In this document: positions 1 to 7,953 of the stretch, in pieces
Layout: the number at the start of each line of letters is the position of its first letter
Numbering within the stretch: position 1 is the stretch's first letter
Origin: Bacteroides sp. GM023
Lineage (GTDB): Bacteria; Bacteroidota; Bacteroidia; Bacteroidales; Bacteroidaceae
Assembly (NCBI RefSeq): GCF_014750685.1
Contig: NZ_JAAXGE010000001.1
Coordinates: forward strand, 496,001 to 560,000
Length of the DNA: 64,000 bases
Reading direction: 5' to 3'
Position numbers and translations under genes: made by a program
Notes under the pieces: model-generated
Told to the model about the DNA's origin: nothing
The model's database searches: none
Seen by the model: the letters and a program-made list of their open reading frames with translations, nothing else

Positions 1-334
1 TGGCTACAGCGTCAAATTCATTACCGGCCTTATCGAACATTTGCCGGAAGTCCCTGAATTGTTTGGCCTTTGGATACTTGGCTATTACCTTCTGTGTATG
101 TTTGGCTCCCATGTCCACATCGCATAAAGCCACAACTTCCACCATCCCGGTTCGTGCAAAATCTCCAATGATTTGCTCTCCACGGTTTCCGATGCCTACA
201 TAGGCTATCTTTACTTTTTCACCTCTCGCTTTTTTCGATGAAATAGTTTGGGCATTCAGCAAATCGCCGGCTCCCAATGCCAGTCCGGCAGAAGCCATAG
301 ACATAGTTTTCAGAAAGTCTCTTCGTGTCGTCAT
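1..334 (-). CDS. Gfo/Idh/MocA family oxidoreductase, N-terminal part (runs off left edge)
   Basis: Only the first 111 codons are in the window. The start is the ATG at 334-332. The protein begins with a twin-arginine signal (TRRDFLK, then an Ala/Gly-rich hydrophobic stretch), followed by a Rossmann entry KIAYVGIGNRGEQII and the segment VVALCDVD typical of the NAD(P)-binding domain of Gfo/Idh/MocA oxidoreductases. These Tat-exported enzymes act in the periplasm on sugars or sugar derivatives; the substrate cannot be told from this fragment. It starts 7 bp after the small membrane-protein gene and is the third gene of a minus-strand operon with a second enzyme of the same family. The catalytic domain is outside the window. 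Confidence 0.85.
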   Translation of the reverse strand, partial: MTTRRDFLKTMSMASAGLALGAGDLLNAQTISSKKARGEKVKIAYVGIGNRGEQIIGDFARTGMVEVVALCDVDMGAKHTQKVIAKYPKAKQFRDFRQMFDKAGNEFDAVA

Positions 335-341
335 AAGTTAT

Positions 342-581
342 TCATTGATATTGATTAAGTATTCTTTTAATTCCATAGAAGAGGAGACGCAAAAGTCCCC
401 AAAAGGCGTAAAGCGCAAAAGTGAATATTAATATATAGAAAATAGAAGTTATCATCTCCATAAATGAACCATGATAAGCTATGATAGCATACATATGCAC
501 TAAATTGGCTATTACGAAACAGACGAGTAAAGTGATAATCTCCGTCTTTTTCCGCCTTGCGGTCACAATTGTGTCTTTCAT
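342..581 (-). CDS. small two-TM membrane protein of unknown function
   Basis: Seventy-nine residues with two hydrophobic segments (about residues 17-36 and 43-68) and basic ends, so probably an inner-membrane protein. No family was recognised. Its start overlaps the end of the upstream oxidoreductase gene by 4 bp and it ends 7 bp before the next oxidoreductase, so it is translationally coupled inside the operon. That position suggests a role linked to the two exported dehydrogenases, for example membrane anchoring or electron hand-off, but this is inference from position only. Confidence 0.7.
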   Translation of the reverse strand: MKDTIVTARRKKTEIITLLVCFVIANLVHMYAIIAYHGSFMEMITSIFYILIFTFALYAFWGLLRLLFYGIKRILNQYQ

Positions 582-1873
582 ACAGTTTCGGGTGTTTGGG
601 TAGATTGATGGTTCAGATAGTCTATTTTATATTCGTCCGGGAAATAGAGTGTCCGTTCTTCTTCCAGTGCCTGATGTCCCAACAGACATAGCATACTGGC
701 GTAATATCCTTCTTCAGCTATCCGTGCCGGTTGCTTTTGGGTAATGGCGGCTTCTACGAATGCTTCCAGTAACAAAGAAGTGCCATCACTTTTCGGACGT
801 TCTCCAATGATAAATTCTCCGGTATTCGTGTTCGCAGTCTCCGGTGCCCAACTTGTTCCGGCAAAAGGCAATGAATCAAACACCTTGTTTTCCCAGTCAT
901 TAATCATTTGCAGGAAAGCCGGTGCAGGAGATATGTCCTCAAAATAATATTTTCCTTTTTCCGGTTCCACCGTACCAAGACTACCCATAATCTGTTCTTC
1001 CAATCCGTAGAATTTATTAGAGATTACAGAATCGAAAGTCATCTTTATTCCATCGTCGAATACATAAATGCAACTTACATTATCATACACTTCCCTACCG
1101 TCTTTCCAATAAGTAATAGCACCATGTCCCATTACCTTTTCTGGAATCTTGCGCAATGCCCAGCTACCTATTTGGAGTTGATGGCAAGCCAGTTCCGTCA
1201 TTAATCCTTTTGAAAATTCATTGTACAGACGCCAGTTTATCAGACGTTCCAGTTCCGGGGAAGGAACGGGACGTCTCCAGTCGCCATTCCTGTTCCAAAA
1301 AGTACGGATAGCATTTATTTCACCGAAAGTCCCCGCATGAACCAGTTCCATTGTTTTGATGTAGCGTGGGTCGAACAGGCGTTGTTGTCCGGTAAAGAAA
1401 ATTTTTCCTGTGCTGCGATGTTTCTGATATATCCGGTAACATTCATCCATTGTGAAGCCGATTGTCTTTTCGCAGAATACATGCTTGCCTGCATCAAATG
1501 CATCCAACACGATTTTACAATGCGAATTAAGGGGAGTAGCTAGCAGGACAGCATCTATCGTCTTGTCTTCCAATACTTCCCGATAGTCACTATATACTTT
1601 GGCATTAGGAACAAGCTTCAACGCTTCCTCGACGGATGGTTTGTAAATATCGCATAAGGCTACAATCTCTACTTTGGGATTTTGGGTTAAGAACCCCATT
1701 AAAAAACGTCCCCGCGAACCGGGACCGATAATAGCCAGGCGACATTTCTCTTTAGTAGTATTGGTGACTTCCGAGAAAGCAGAAAGCCACGGACTTGCCG
1801 CAAAAAGTGCACCAGCCCCGGCTATACCCAAACTTTTCAGAAAATCCCGTCTATTAATTAATATGTTTCTCAT
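578..1873 (-). CDS. Tat-exported Gfo/Idh/MocA family oxidoreductase
   Basis: The 431-residue protein starts with a twin-arginine signal (NRRDFLKSLG followed by an Ala-rich core), then the Rossmann fold with GPGSRGRFLMG near residue 51 and VALCDIY. The usual EKP motif after the second half of the Rossmann domain reads EKT here (FCEKTIGFT), a conservative variation. The C-terminal part fits the alpha/beta substrate domain of the family, in which members oxidise, reduce or hydrolyse sugars with a tightly bound NAD(P). It is probably periplasmic. It is the first gene of a minus-strand operon with a small membrane protein and a second family member. The substrate is unknown. Confidence 0.88.
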   Translation of the reverse strand: MRNILINRRDFLKSLGIAGAGALFAASPWLSAFSEVTNTTKEKCRLAIIGPGSRGRFLMGFLTQNPKVEIVALCDIYKPSVEEALKLVPNAKVYSDYREVLEDKTIDAVLLATPLNSHCKIVLDAFDAGKHVFCEKTIGFTMDECYRIYQKHRSTGKIFFTGQQRLFDPRYIKTMELVHAGTFGEINAIRTFWNRNGDWRRPVPSPELERLINWRLYNEFSKGLMTELACHQLQIGSWALRKIPEKVMGHGAITYWKDGREVYDNVSCIYVFDDGIKMTFDSVISNKFYGLEEQIMGSLGTVEPEKGKYYFEDISPAPAFLQMINDWENKVFDSLPFAGTSWAPETANTNTGEFIIGERPKSDGTSLLLEAFVEAAITQKQPARIAEEGYYASMLCLLGHQALEEERTLYFPDEYKIDYLNHQSTQTPETV

Positions 1874-1945
1874 ATAATATATATTTTGATTTGTATTAGA
1901 CTTTGACAGAGACAGGTTTCAGGTTAAAATATATATTTCTAATAT

Positions 1946-2001
1946 GAAAACACTTTCTAAATAAGTAGATAAGCTCTTTTCTTTATTAAGAAAGTGTTTT
2001 C
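1946..2001 (-). terminator. hairpin downstream of the isomerase-like gene
   Basis: A perfect 13-bp inverted repeat (arms 1946-1958 and 1989-2001, core AACACTTTCT) with a 30-nt A/T-rich loop lies 20 bp after the stop of the minus-strand gene at 2022. There is no long T run after the stem, so it could be a weak terminator, an mRNA-end stabiliser or an operator for the oxidoreductase operon that begins at 1873. Confidence 0.5.
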
Positions 2002-2021
2002 TTTAAAGATCATAGAGGATT

Positions 2022-3257
2022 TTATTCCGTTCTCTTACAAGCATTCGCCTGGAAGAACTCATTCAATGTATCTTCAAAATTTCCATGAACGAGGATGTGA
2101 TGATTGCCCAACGGATTCTTTAAGAAATATTCTGCCGGAGTATTCATCCGTATGCGAGCTTGTGTCCGACACATATTGATATAATTGGTATTCTCGGATA
2201 ATGTTCCCGTAGACAGGTAATATTCGTCGAGACATTCTCCGCCGCATTTCACGATAGTCACGTCTCCGGTCGGGAGTAAGCCTTGGATAGCAATTCCTTT
2301 TTCCGTTTCAAAATGATTGCGAATAATATATCTTTCCGTCTGTTTGAGTCCGATGGTGCAATGAGCCAGGATAAGTTCGTTGGTGCGGGAATTAATCATG
2401 GAAGGATTTGCCATGAATCCGTCTTTTCCGGTGAGTGCTTTTACTGCCAGCAGGGTGAAGATGGATTGCAAGTCTCCTTCGCAGCCGGCCATGATTCCGT
2501 CATCGTTCAATAAGGATAATGCCAGACAACCAGTCGTGTCGATTTGCTCAATCAGTTTGAAGCAACTTAATGTCAGTGCTTCCAGTTTCTCCTCTTCGCA
2601 TACCTTCTTGATAGCCCGGTATAGTCGCATAGCTTTGATTAAATCTTCGGGAGTTCCTTCGCGGCAGGCAAGAGCTTGTGAAGCGACGGCTGCACAGGAA
2701 GCGCCTACCTCATCATCCGTGATTTGTTGGAAATGTTCATAAACTCGTTCTAACGGAATGTCCGTGTATTCGATACCCCAACGACGTTTGGCCAAAAGAT
2801 AGTCAACATTGCTGGCAACGAGCCAGGAAGAAGGAGTGCCGATGACTCCGATGCGCTTGCCGAATAAGGAGCGTTGCGCCTGGAAGTTATTGTAAAGTGT
2901 ATGAATACGAAGGATGATGGATGGTAATTCACCATGAAGAATTTCACTTTTCATTCCGCGTCCCCGCAGCCAGGTAGATATCTCCAATGCGGCAGCAAGA
3001 GAGTTCTGCATGCCGTCTGCCAGCAAAATGGCGGGGCGGGGAAGGCTTTCGAAATGTTGAATGACCAGTCTTTCTACTCCGCCGGTAGCGATGAAGATGA
3101 TTTTGAAATCATCACTACCCAGCTTGTTCATATCCTGATAGTCGACGAGTTTTACGGTATAATATTTTTCAAGTTCACTCAAAATCGCTTCGTGTGAACT
3201 GCGCAGTGAAACTTGTTTATGAAGTAGTGATGCGAATGAGATAAGGTGTATGGTCAT
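2022..3257 (-). CDS. L-fucose/L-arabinose isomerase-like protein
   Basis: A 411-residue soluble protein without a signal peptide. The layout resembles the FucI/AraA sugar-isomerase fold: an N-terminal sensing-type domain with FIATGGVERLVIQHF and ILLADGMQNSLAAALEI, a middle segment with GKRIGVIGTPSSWLVAS, and a C-terminal barrel with CEGDLQSIFTLL and NPSMIN, where family members bind a metal. It is shorter than true FucI (about 590 residues) and AraA (about 500), so isomerase activity and substrate are uncertain. It is divergent from the aminotransferase at 3439 with a 181-bp shared regulatory region. The start at 3257 is preceded by a minus-strand -7 element at 3287-3294. Confidence 0.65.
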   Translation of the reverse strand: MTIHLISFASLLHKQVSLRSSHEAILSELEKYYTVKLVDYQDMNKLGSDDFKIIFIATGGVERLVIQHFESLPRPAILLADGMQNSLAAALEISTWLRGRGMKSEILHGELPSIILRIHTLYNNFQAQRSLFGKRIGVIGTPSSWLVASNVDYLLAKRRWGIEYTDIPLERVYEHFQQITDDEVGASCAAVASQALACREGTPEDLIKAMRLYRAIKKVCEEEKLEALTLSCFKLIEQIDTTGCLALSLLNDDGIMAGCEGDLQSIFTLLAVKALTGKDGFMANPSMINSRTNELILAHCTIGLKQTERYIIRNHFETEKGIAIQGLLPTGDVTIVKCGGECLDEYYLSTGTLSENTNYINMCRTQARIRMNTPAEYFLKNPLGNHHILVHGNFEDTLNEFFQANACKRTE

Positions 3258-3286
3258 TATGATATTGTTTTAAGTTTTCCGTATGA

Positions 3287-3294
3287 CAAATGTA
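3287..3294 (-). promoter_or_regulatory. putative Bacteroides -7 element for the isomerase-like gene
   Basis: On the minus strand this reads TACATTTG, an exact match to TAnnTTTG, 30 bp upstream of the start codon. A good -33 TTTG is not visible, so the promoter is inferred from the -7 element and position. Confidence 0.45.
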
Positions 3295-3326
3295 TAGCTT
3301 TATTTTCAAAATCCCATAACGTTTTT

Positions 3327-3341
3327 AACCTTACTAAGGTT
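3327..3341. promoter_or_regulatory. 15-bp palindrome between divergent genes
   Basis: AACCTTA-C-TAAGGTT is a perfect inverted repeat with a single central base. It lies between the two opposed -7 elements (3287-3294 and 3379-3386), where one bound regulator could control both genes. No regulator gene is adjacent. Confidence 0.4.
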
Positions 3342-3378
3342 TTTAAAGTTTTTATGTCTCTGTATTCAAATTATTGCG

Positions 3379-3386
3379 TACATTTG
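3379..3386 (+). promoter_or_regulatory. putative Bacteroides -7 element for the aminotransferase
   Basis: TACATTTG matches TAnnTTTG exactly, 52 bp before the start codon at 3439. The -33 region is poor (no TTTG at 19-21 bp), so the assignment is moderate. Confidence 0.45.
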
Positions 3387-3438
3387 CAGCTTCAAGTAGA
3401 AAAAGTAAATAGTAATTAAGTAATTTGTAGTTAAAATT

Positions 3439-4638
3439 ATGCCAACCATATCCATTCGCGGAAACGAGATGCCTGCATCTCCTATCAGAAAACTGGCTCC
3501 TTTGGCAGACGCTGCCAAGCAACGGGGAGTTCATGTGTTTCACCTGAACATCGGACAGCCTGACCTGCCCACTCCTCAGGCCGCGATTGACGCGATACGC
3601 AATATTGACCGCAAAGTCTTGGAATACAGTCCCAGTGCAGGTTATCGTAGCTATCGCGAGAAATTAGTAGGATATTATGAGAAGTTCAATATCAATCTTA
3701 CGGCAGATGATATAATCATTACGTCGGGTGGCTCAGAAGCGGTGCTTTTCGCTTTCCTTTCCTGTCTGAATCCGGGTGATGAGATTATCGTTCCCGAACC
3801 GGCATATGCTAACTATATGGCGTTCGCTATCTCTGCCGGAGCAAAGATACGTACGATTGCCACGACCATTGAAGAGGGCTTCTCACTCCCTAAAGTGGAG
3901 AAGTTTGAAGAACTGATTAATGAACGTACCAAAGCAATCCTGATCTGTAATCCGAACAATCCGACCGGTTATCTGTACACTCGTCGCGAGATGAATCAGA
4001 TTCGTGATCTCGTGAAGAAATATGATTTGTTCCTCTTCTCCGACGAAGTGTATCGTGAGTTTATATACACCGGTTCTCCTTATATATCTGCCTGCCATCT
4101 CGAAGGTATTGAGAATAATGTGGTACTGATTGACTCCGTGTCCAAGCGTTATTCAGAATGCGGTATCCGCATCGGTGCGTTGATTACCAAGAATAAGGAA
4201 ATACGCGATGCTGTCATGAAGTTCTGCCAGGCTCGTTTGAGTCCCCCTTTGATCGGACAGATTGCTGCTGAGGCTTCTTTGGATGCCCCAGAAGAATACT
4301 ATCGCGAGACGTATGACGAATACGTGGAACGTCGTAAATGCCTGATTGACGGATTGAACCGTATTCCGGGCGTTTATTCTCCGATTCCGATGGGAGCTTT
4401 CTATACCGTAGCGAAACTTCCGGTAGATGATTCCGACAAGTTCTGTGCATGGTGTCTTTCTGATTTCGAATACGAAGGTCAGACGGTATTCATGGCTCCG
4501 GCTTCCGGTTTCTATACTACTCCGGGGTCGGGTATCAATGAGGTGCGTATCGCTTACGTTTTGAAGAAAGAAGATTTAACCCGTGCGCTTTTTGTATTGC
4601 AGAAAGCTTTGGAAGTGTATCCGGGAAGAACGGAATAA
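3439..4638 (+). CDS. PLP-dependent aminotransferase, class I
   Basis: A 399-residue fold-type I aminotransferase. Visible landmarks are NIGQPDLPTP near the N-terminus, TSGGSEAVLFAF (phosphate cup), ICNPNNPTGY, FLFSDEVYREF with the Asp that contacts the pyridine nitrogen, and DSVSKRYSECGIRIG with the Schiff-base lysine. The family moves an amino group between an amino acid and a 2-oxo acid; aspartate or a related acid is the usual substrate, but the exact specificity cannot be read. Cytoplasmic. It ends 6 bp before the LolC/E-like permease gene, so the two are probably cotranscribed. Confidence 0.9.
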   Translation: MPTISIRGNEMPASPIRKLAPLADAAKQRGVHVFHLNIGQPDLPTPQAAIDAIRNIDRKVLEYSPSAGYRSYREKLVGYYEKFNINLTADDIIITSGGSEAVLFAFLSCLNPGDEIIVPEPAYANYMAFAISAGAKIRTIATTIEEGFSLPKVEKFEELINERTKAILICNPNNPTGYLYTRREMNQIRDLVKKYDLFLFSDEVYREFIYTGSPYISACHLEGIENNVVLIDSVSKRYSECGIRIGALITKNKEIRDAVMKFCQARLSPPLIGQIAAEASLDAPEEYYRETYDEYVERRKCLIDGLNRIPGVYSPIPMGAFYTVAKLPVDDSDKFCAWCLSDFEYEGQTVFMAPASGFYTTPGSGINEVRIAYVLKKEDLTRALFVLQKALEVYPGRTE

Positions 4639-4644
4639 AAGAAT

Positions 4645-5889
4645 ATGTCTCTGTCACTTTTCATAGCCCGGCGTATCTATCGTGAAAGCGATGGCGGAAA
4701 GCAGGTGTCACGTCCTGCGGTCCTCATTGCAATGGCGGGTATTGCTATCGGACTGGCTGTTATGATTATAGCTGTGGCGGTAGTTATCGGGTTTAAAAGT
4801 GAAGTGCGAAATAAAGTCATAGGATTCGGCTCGCATATCCAGATTACGAATCTGGACGCGGCCAGTTCTTATGAGACTCATCCGATTATAGTGGGGGATA
4901 GCATGATGGCGGCTCTTGCCGGTTATCTCGAAATAAGCCACGTACAGCGTTTTTCTACCAAACCGGGTATGATAAAGACGGACGATGCTTTTCAAGGAAT
5001 GGTACTGAAAGGTGTAGGGCCGGAATTTGATCCCCGCTTCATGGAAGAATATTTGGTGGAAGGCGAAATTCCGGTTTTCAGTGACTCAGTTTCCAGCAAT
5101 CAGGTACTTATTTCCAAGGCTTTGGCTACGAAGATGAAGTTGAAGCTGGGGGATAAGATATATACCTATTATATACAGGACGATGTACGTGCTCGACGGC
5201 TGACTATTGCCGGAATTTATCAGACAAACTTTTCCGAATATGATAATATCTTTTTATTGACCGACCTTAGTTTGGTGAACCGCTTGAACGGTTGGCAACC
5301 GGAACAGGTGACTGGCGTGGAGCTTCAAGTGAAAGATTATGATAAGCTGGAAGATACGACGTATGAAATAGCAATCGACACTGATAATCGGCAGGATGAA
5401 CTGGGCGGCGTATATTATGTGCGTAGCATTGAACAGTTGAATCCGCAGATATTTGCGTGGCTTGACCTGCTTGACTTGAATGTGTGGGTGATTCTGATTC
5501 TGATGATAGGTGTTGCTGGCTTTACCATGATTTCCGGTTTGCTGATTATCATTATCGAACGTACGAACATGATTGGTATCCTGAAGGCTTTGGGAGCGAA
5601 TAACTTTACGATTCGCAAGACCTTCCTTTGGTTTGCCGTTTTCCTGATTGGCAAAGGGATGCTTTGGGGAAATGCCATCGGCCTGACGTTCTGTATCCTT
5701 CAATCTCAATTCGGTATTTTCAAACTCGATCCGGAGACTTATTATGTCGATGTGGTTCCGGTTTCTTTCAATATATTGCTTTTCCTTTTGATTAATATCG
5801 GCACCCTGTTGGCTGCTGTCCTGATGCTGATAGGCCCCTCATTCCTGATTACGAAAATCAATCCGGCGAGTTCCATGAGATACGAGTAA
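4645..5889 (+). CDS. LolC/LolE-type ABC transporter permease (FtsX family)
   Basis: A 414-residue membrane protein with the LolC/E/FtsX plan: an N-terminal TM (residues about 27-50, AGIAIGLAVMIIAVAVVIGF), a large periplasmic MacB-type domain (about 50-270), then three C-terminal TMs including the conserved turn GILKALGANNFTIRK that docks the ATPase. Family members extract lipoproteins from the inner membrane together with a LolD ATPase. No ATPase gene is adjacent, so its partner is encoded elsewhere. It follows the aminotransferase by 6 bp. Confidence 0.85.
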   Translation: MSLSLFIARRIYRESDGGKQVSRPAVLIAMAGIAIGLAVMIIAVAVVIGFKSEVRNKVIGFGSHIQITNLDAASSYETHPIIVGDSMMAALAGYLEISHVQRFSTKPGMIKTDDAFQGMVLKGVGPEFDPRFMEEYLVEGEIPVFSDSVSSNQVLISKALATKMKLKLGDKIYTYYIQDDVRARRLTIAGIYQTNFSEYDNIFLLTDLSLVNRLNGWQPEQVTGVELQVKDYDKLEDTTYEIAIDTDNRQDELGGVYYVRSIEQLNPQIFAWLDLLDLNVWVILILMIGVAGFTMISGLLIIIIERTNMIGILKALGANNFTIRKTFLWFAVFLIGKGMLWGNAIGLTFCILQSQFGIFKLDPETYYVDVVPVSFNILLFLLINIGTLLAAVLMLIGPSFLITKINPASSMRYE

Positions 5890-5964
5890 GCCGCTCATTT
5901 TCTACCCGATTTTTACTAGAAAAATAATTTAGGCCATTCCGTGATGTGGAGTGAATAATATGTC

Positions 5965-5972
5965 TATATTTG
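5965..5972 (+). promoter_or_regulatory. putative Bacteroides -7 element for the RimK-like gene
   Basis: TATATTTG matches TAnnTTTG, 46 bp before the start at 6019. The -33 position shows no TTTG. Confidence 0.45.
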
Positions 5973-6018
5973 CGCCCGATTTATTGTAATATCCTCTTAT
6001 AGATTTAATTTTTCCATT

Positions 6019-7485
6019 ATGAATAATGTATTGATTCTATTGGATAACCCGGATGACTGGAAACCGTATTGTGAGACAAACAGCGTTTTGACCGTTTCCG
6101 ACTATCTGAAAAACAAGCCGGTGGAGAAAGACCGGAAGTTAGTTATTAATCTAAGCAATGATTACAGTTACAACTCCGAAGGGTATTACTGTTCTTTGCT
6201 TGCCCAAACGAGAGGACAGAAAGTCATCCCCGATGTGCATGTTATCAATAAGCTGGAAGCGGGGACGGGCATTAGGATGGATCGCAGCCTGCAGGCGCTT
6301 TGCTACCAGTGGATACAGAAGAACGAAATCAAGGATGACATTTGGTATCTGAATATCTACTTCGGGAAATGCCGGGAGAAGGGGTTGGAAAGAATAGCCC
6401 GCTTTATCTTTGAGAATTATCCTTGTCCGCTATTGAGGGTGACGTTGAATACCCGTCCGAAAAATCAGATTGAAAGCATCCAGTCCTTACCTCTGACTCA
6501 GTTGGATGATGAAGAACAGGATTTCTTTGCCAATACGCTGGATAACTTTAATAAGAAAATATGGCGTGCGCCCAAGTCTGCAAAAACTCCCCGTTATAGC
6601 CTGGCTGTGCTGATTGACCCGCAGGAGAAGTTTCCGCCTAGTAATAAGGGAGCGTTGCATAAACTATCCGAGGTTGCCAAAAAGATGAATATCCATGTGG
6701 AGATGATTACGGAAGAGGATGCAATGCGTTTACTTGAATTTGACGCGTTGTTTATCCGTACTACGACTTCTTTGAATCATTATACGTTTCATTTGTCGCA
6801 ATTGGCTGCCCAAAATGGTATGGTGGTTATTGACGATCCGTTGTCTATTATCCGTTGCACGAATAAGGTGTATCTGAAAGAGCTTTTCGAAAAAGAAAAG
6901 ATTTCTGCTCCCAAGTCTGCTTTGATTTTCCAGTCGAATGAGAATTCGTTTGAGCAGATTAGCGAACAGGTGGGTGCTCCTTTTATTCTGAAGATACCGG
7001 ACGGGTCTTATTCTATCGGCATGAAAAAAGTGTCGAATGAGGAAGAATTGAAGACAAGCCTGGAACTGCTTTTTCAGCGGTCGGCTATTCTGTTGGCACA
7101 GGCATTTACGCCTACTGAATTTGACTGGCGTGTCGGGTTGTTGAACGGAGTGCCGTTGTATGCCTGCAAATATTATATGGCTAAGGGGCATTGGCAGATA
7201 TATTGCCATTATGATTCGGGAAGAAGCCGTTGCGGACTGGTGGATACGATTCCTATTTATCAAGTGCCCCGTGTTGTGTTGGATACGGCTGTAAAGGCGG
7301 CCAATCTGATTGGAAAAGGATTGTACGGAGTGGATTTGAAGATGGTGGATGATAAAGCCTACGTTATTGAAATCAATGATAATCCGAGTATCGACCATGG
7401 ATTGGAAGATGCCATCATTGGAGATGAAATGTACTATCGGTTGTTGAATTACTTTGAACAGGCTTTGGAAGGTAAACACTATTGA
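6019..7485 (+). CDS. RimK-like ATP-grasp ligase
   Basis: A 488-residue cytoplasmic protein. The N-terminal half (to about residue 190) resembles the RimK-like ATP-grasp N-terminal domain; the C-terminal half is an ATP-grasp ligase with the first nucleotide-binding strand at PFILKIPDGSYSIGMKKV, a central LLAQAFTPTEFDWRVGLL, and metal/ATP ligands in GVDLKMVDDKAYVIEINDNPSID. Such enzymes join a carboxylate to an amine using ATP, as in RimK glutamylation. The next gene, a GNAT acetyltransferase, overlaps it by 4 bp, so the pair probably makes or modifies one small molecule or peptide. The substrate is unknown. Confidence 0.85.
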   Translation: MNNVLILLDNPDDWKPYCETNSVLTVSDYLKNKPVEKDRKLVINLSNDYSYNSEGYYCSLLAQTRGQKVIPDVHVINKLEAGTGIRMDRSLQALCYQWIQKNEIKDDIWYLNIYFGKCREKGLERIARFIFENYPCPLLRVTLNTRPKNQIESIQSLPLTQLDDEEQDFFANTLDNFNKKIWRAPKSAKTPRYSLAVLIDPQEKFPPSNKGALHKLSEVAKKMNIHVEMITEEDAMRLLEFDALFIRTTTSLNHYTFHLSQLAAQNGMVVIDDPLSIIRCTNKVYLKELFEKEKISAPKSALIFQSNENSFEQISEQVGAPFILKIPDGSYSIGMKKVSNEEELKTSLELLFQRSAILLAQAFTPTEFDWRVGLLNGVPLYACKYYMAKGHWQIYCHYDSGRSRCGLVDTIPIYQVPRVVLDTAVKAANLIGKGLYGVDLKMVDDKAYVIEINDNPSIDHGLEDAIIGDEMYYRLLNYFEQALEGKHY

Positions 7486-7940
7486 TGATGGAGACGGAAC
7501 CGTATATTCGCAAGGCGGAGTTGGCAGATATTCCTGCTATTCTGGAGATAGAGCAGGTCTGTTTTCAGGAAGATAGTTTTTCGAAACAGCAGTTTGCCTA
7601 TTTAATCGTACGCTCGAAAGGCGCTTTCTATGTGGTGCAGGAAGAGGACAGACTGATTGCTTATGTTTCTTTGTTGTTCCACGAAGGTACACGCTATTTG
7701 AGGGTGTATTCCATAGCTGTTCATCCTGATTTTAGGGGAAAGAGTTTGGGGCAACGTCTGATGGAGCAGACCGTTCGGGTGGCTTATGAATATAAGGCGG
7801 AGAAAATCACGCTTGAAGTGAAAGAGTCAAATACTCCGGCTATCGGACTATATATGAAAAATGGCTTTATTCCCACGGGAATAAAGCCACACTATTATCA
7901 TGATGGTTCGGATGCGATTTATATGCAGCGGACTATGTAA
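7482..7940 (+). CDS. GNAT family N-acetyltransferase (RimI-like)
   Basis: A 152-residue GNAT protein with the acetyl-CoA motif YSIAVHPDFRGKSLGQRLMEQ (the R-G-K-S-L-G pyrophosphate loop near residue 85) and the C-terminal strand VKESNTPAIGLYMKNGF found in RimI-like enzymes. It transfers acetyl from acetyl-CoA to an amine. The start codon overlaps the end of the ATP-grasp gene by 4 bp, so the two are translationally coupled and likely act in one pathway. It converges on the glycosyltransferase at 7954 with only 13 bp between the stops. Confidence 0.88.
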   Translation: MMMETEPYIRKAELADIPAILEIEQVCFQEDSFSKQQFAYLIVRSKGAFYVVQEEDRLIAYVSLLFHEGTRYLRVYSIAVHPDFRGKSLGQRLMEQTVRVAYEYKAEKITLEVKESNTPAIGLYMKNGFIPTGIKPHYYHDGSDAIYMQRTM

Positions 7941-7953
7941 TCCACGGCAGATT

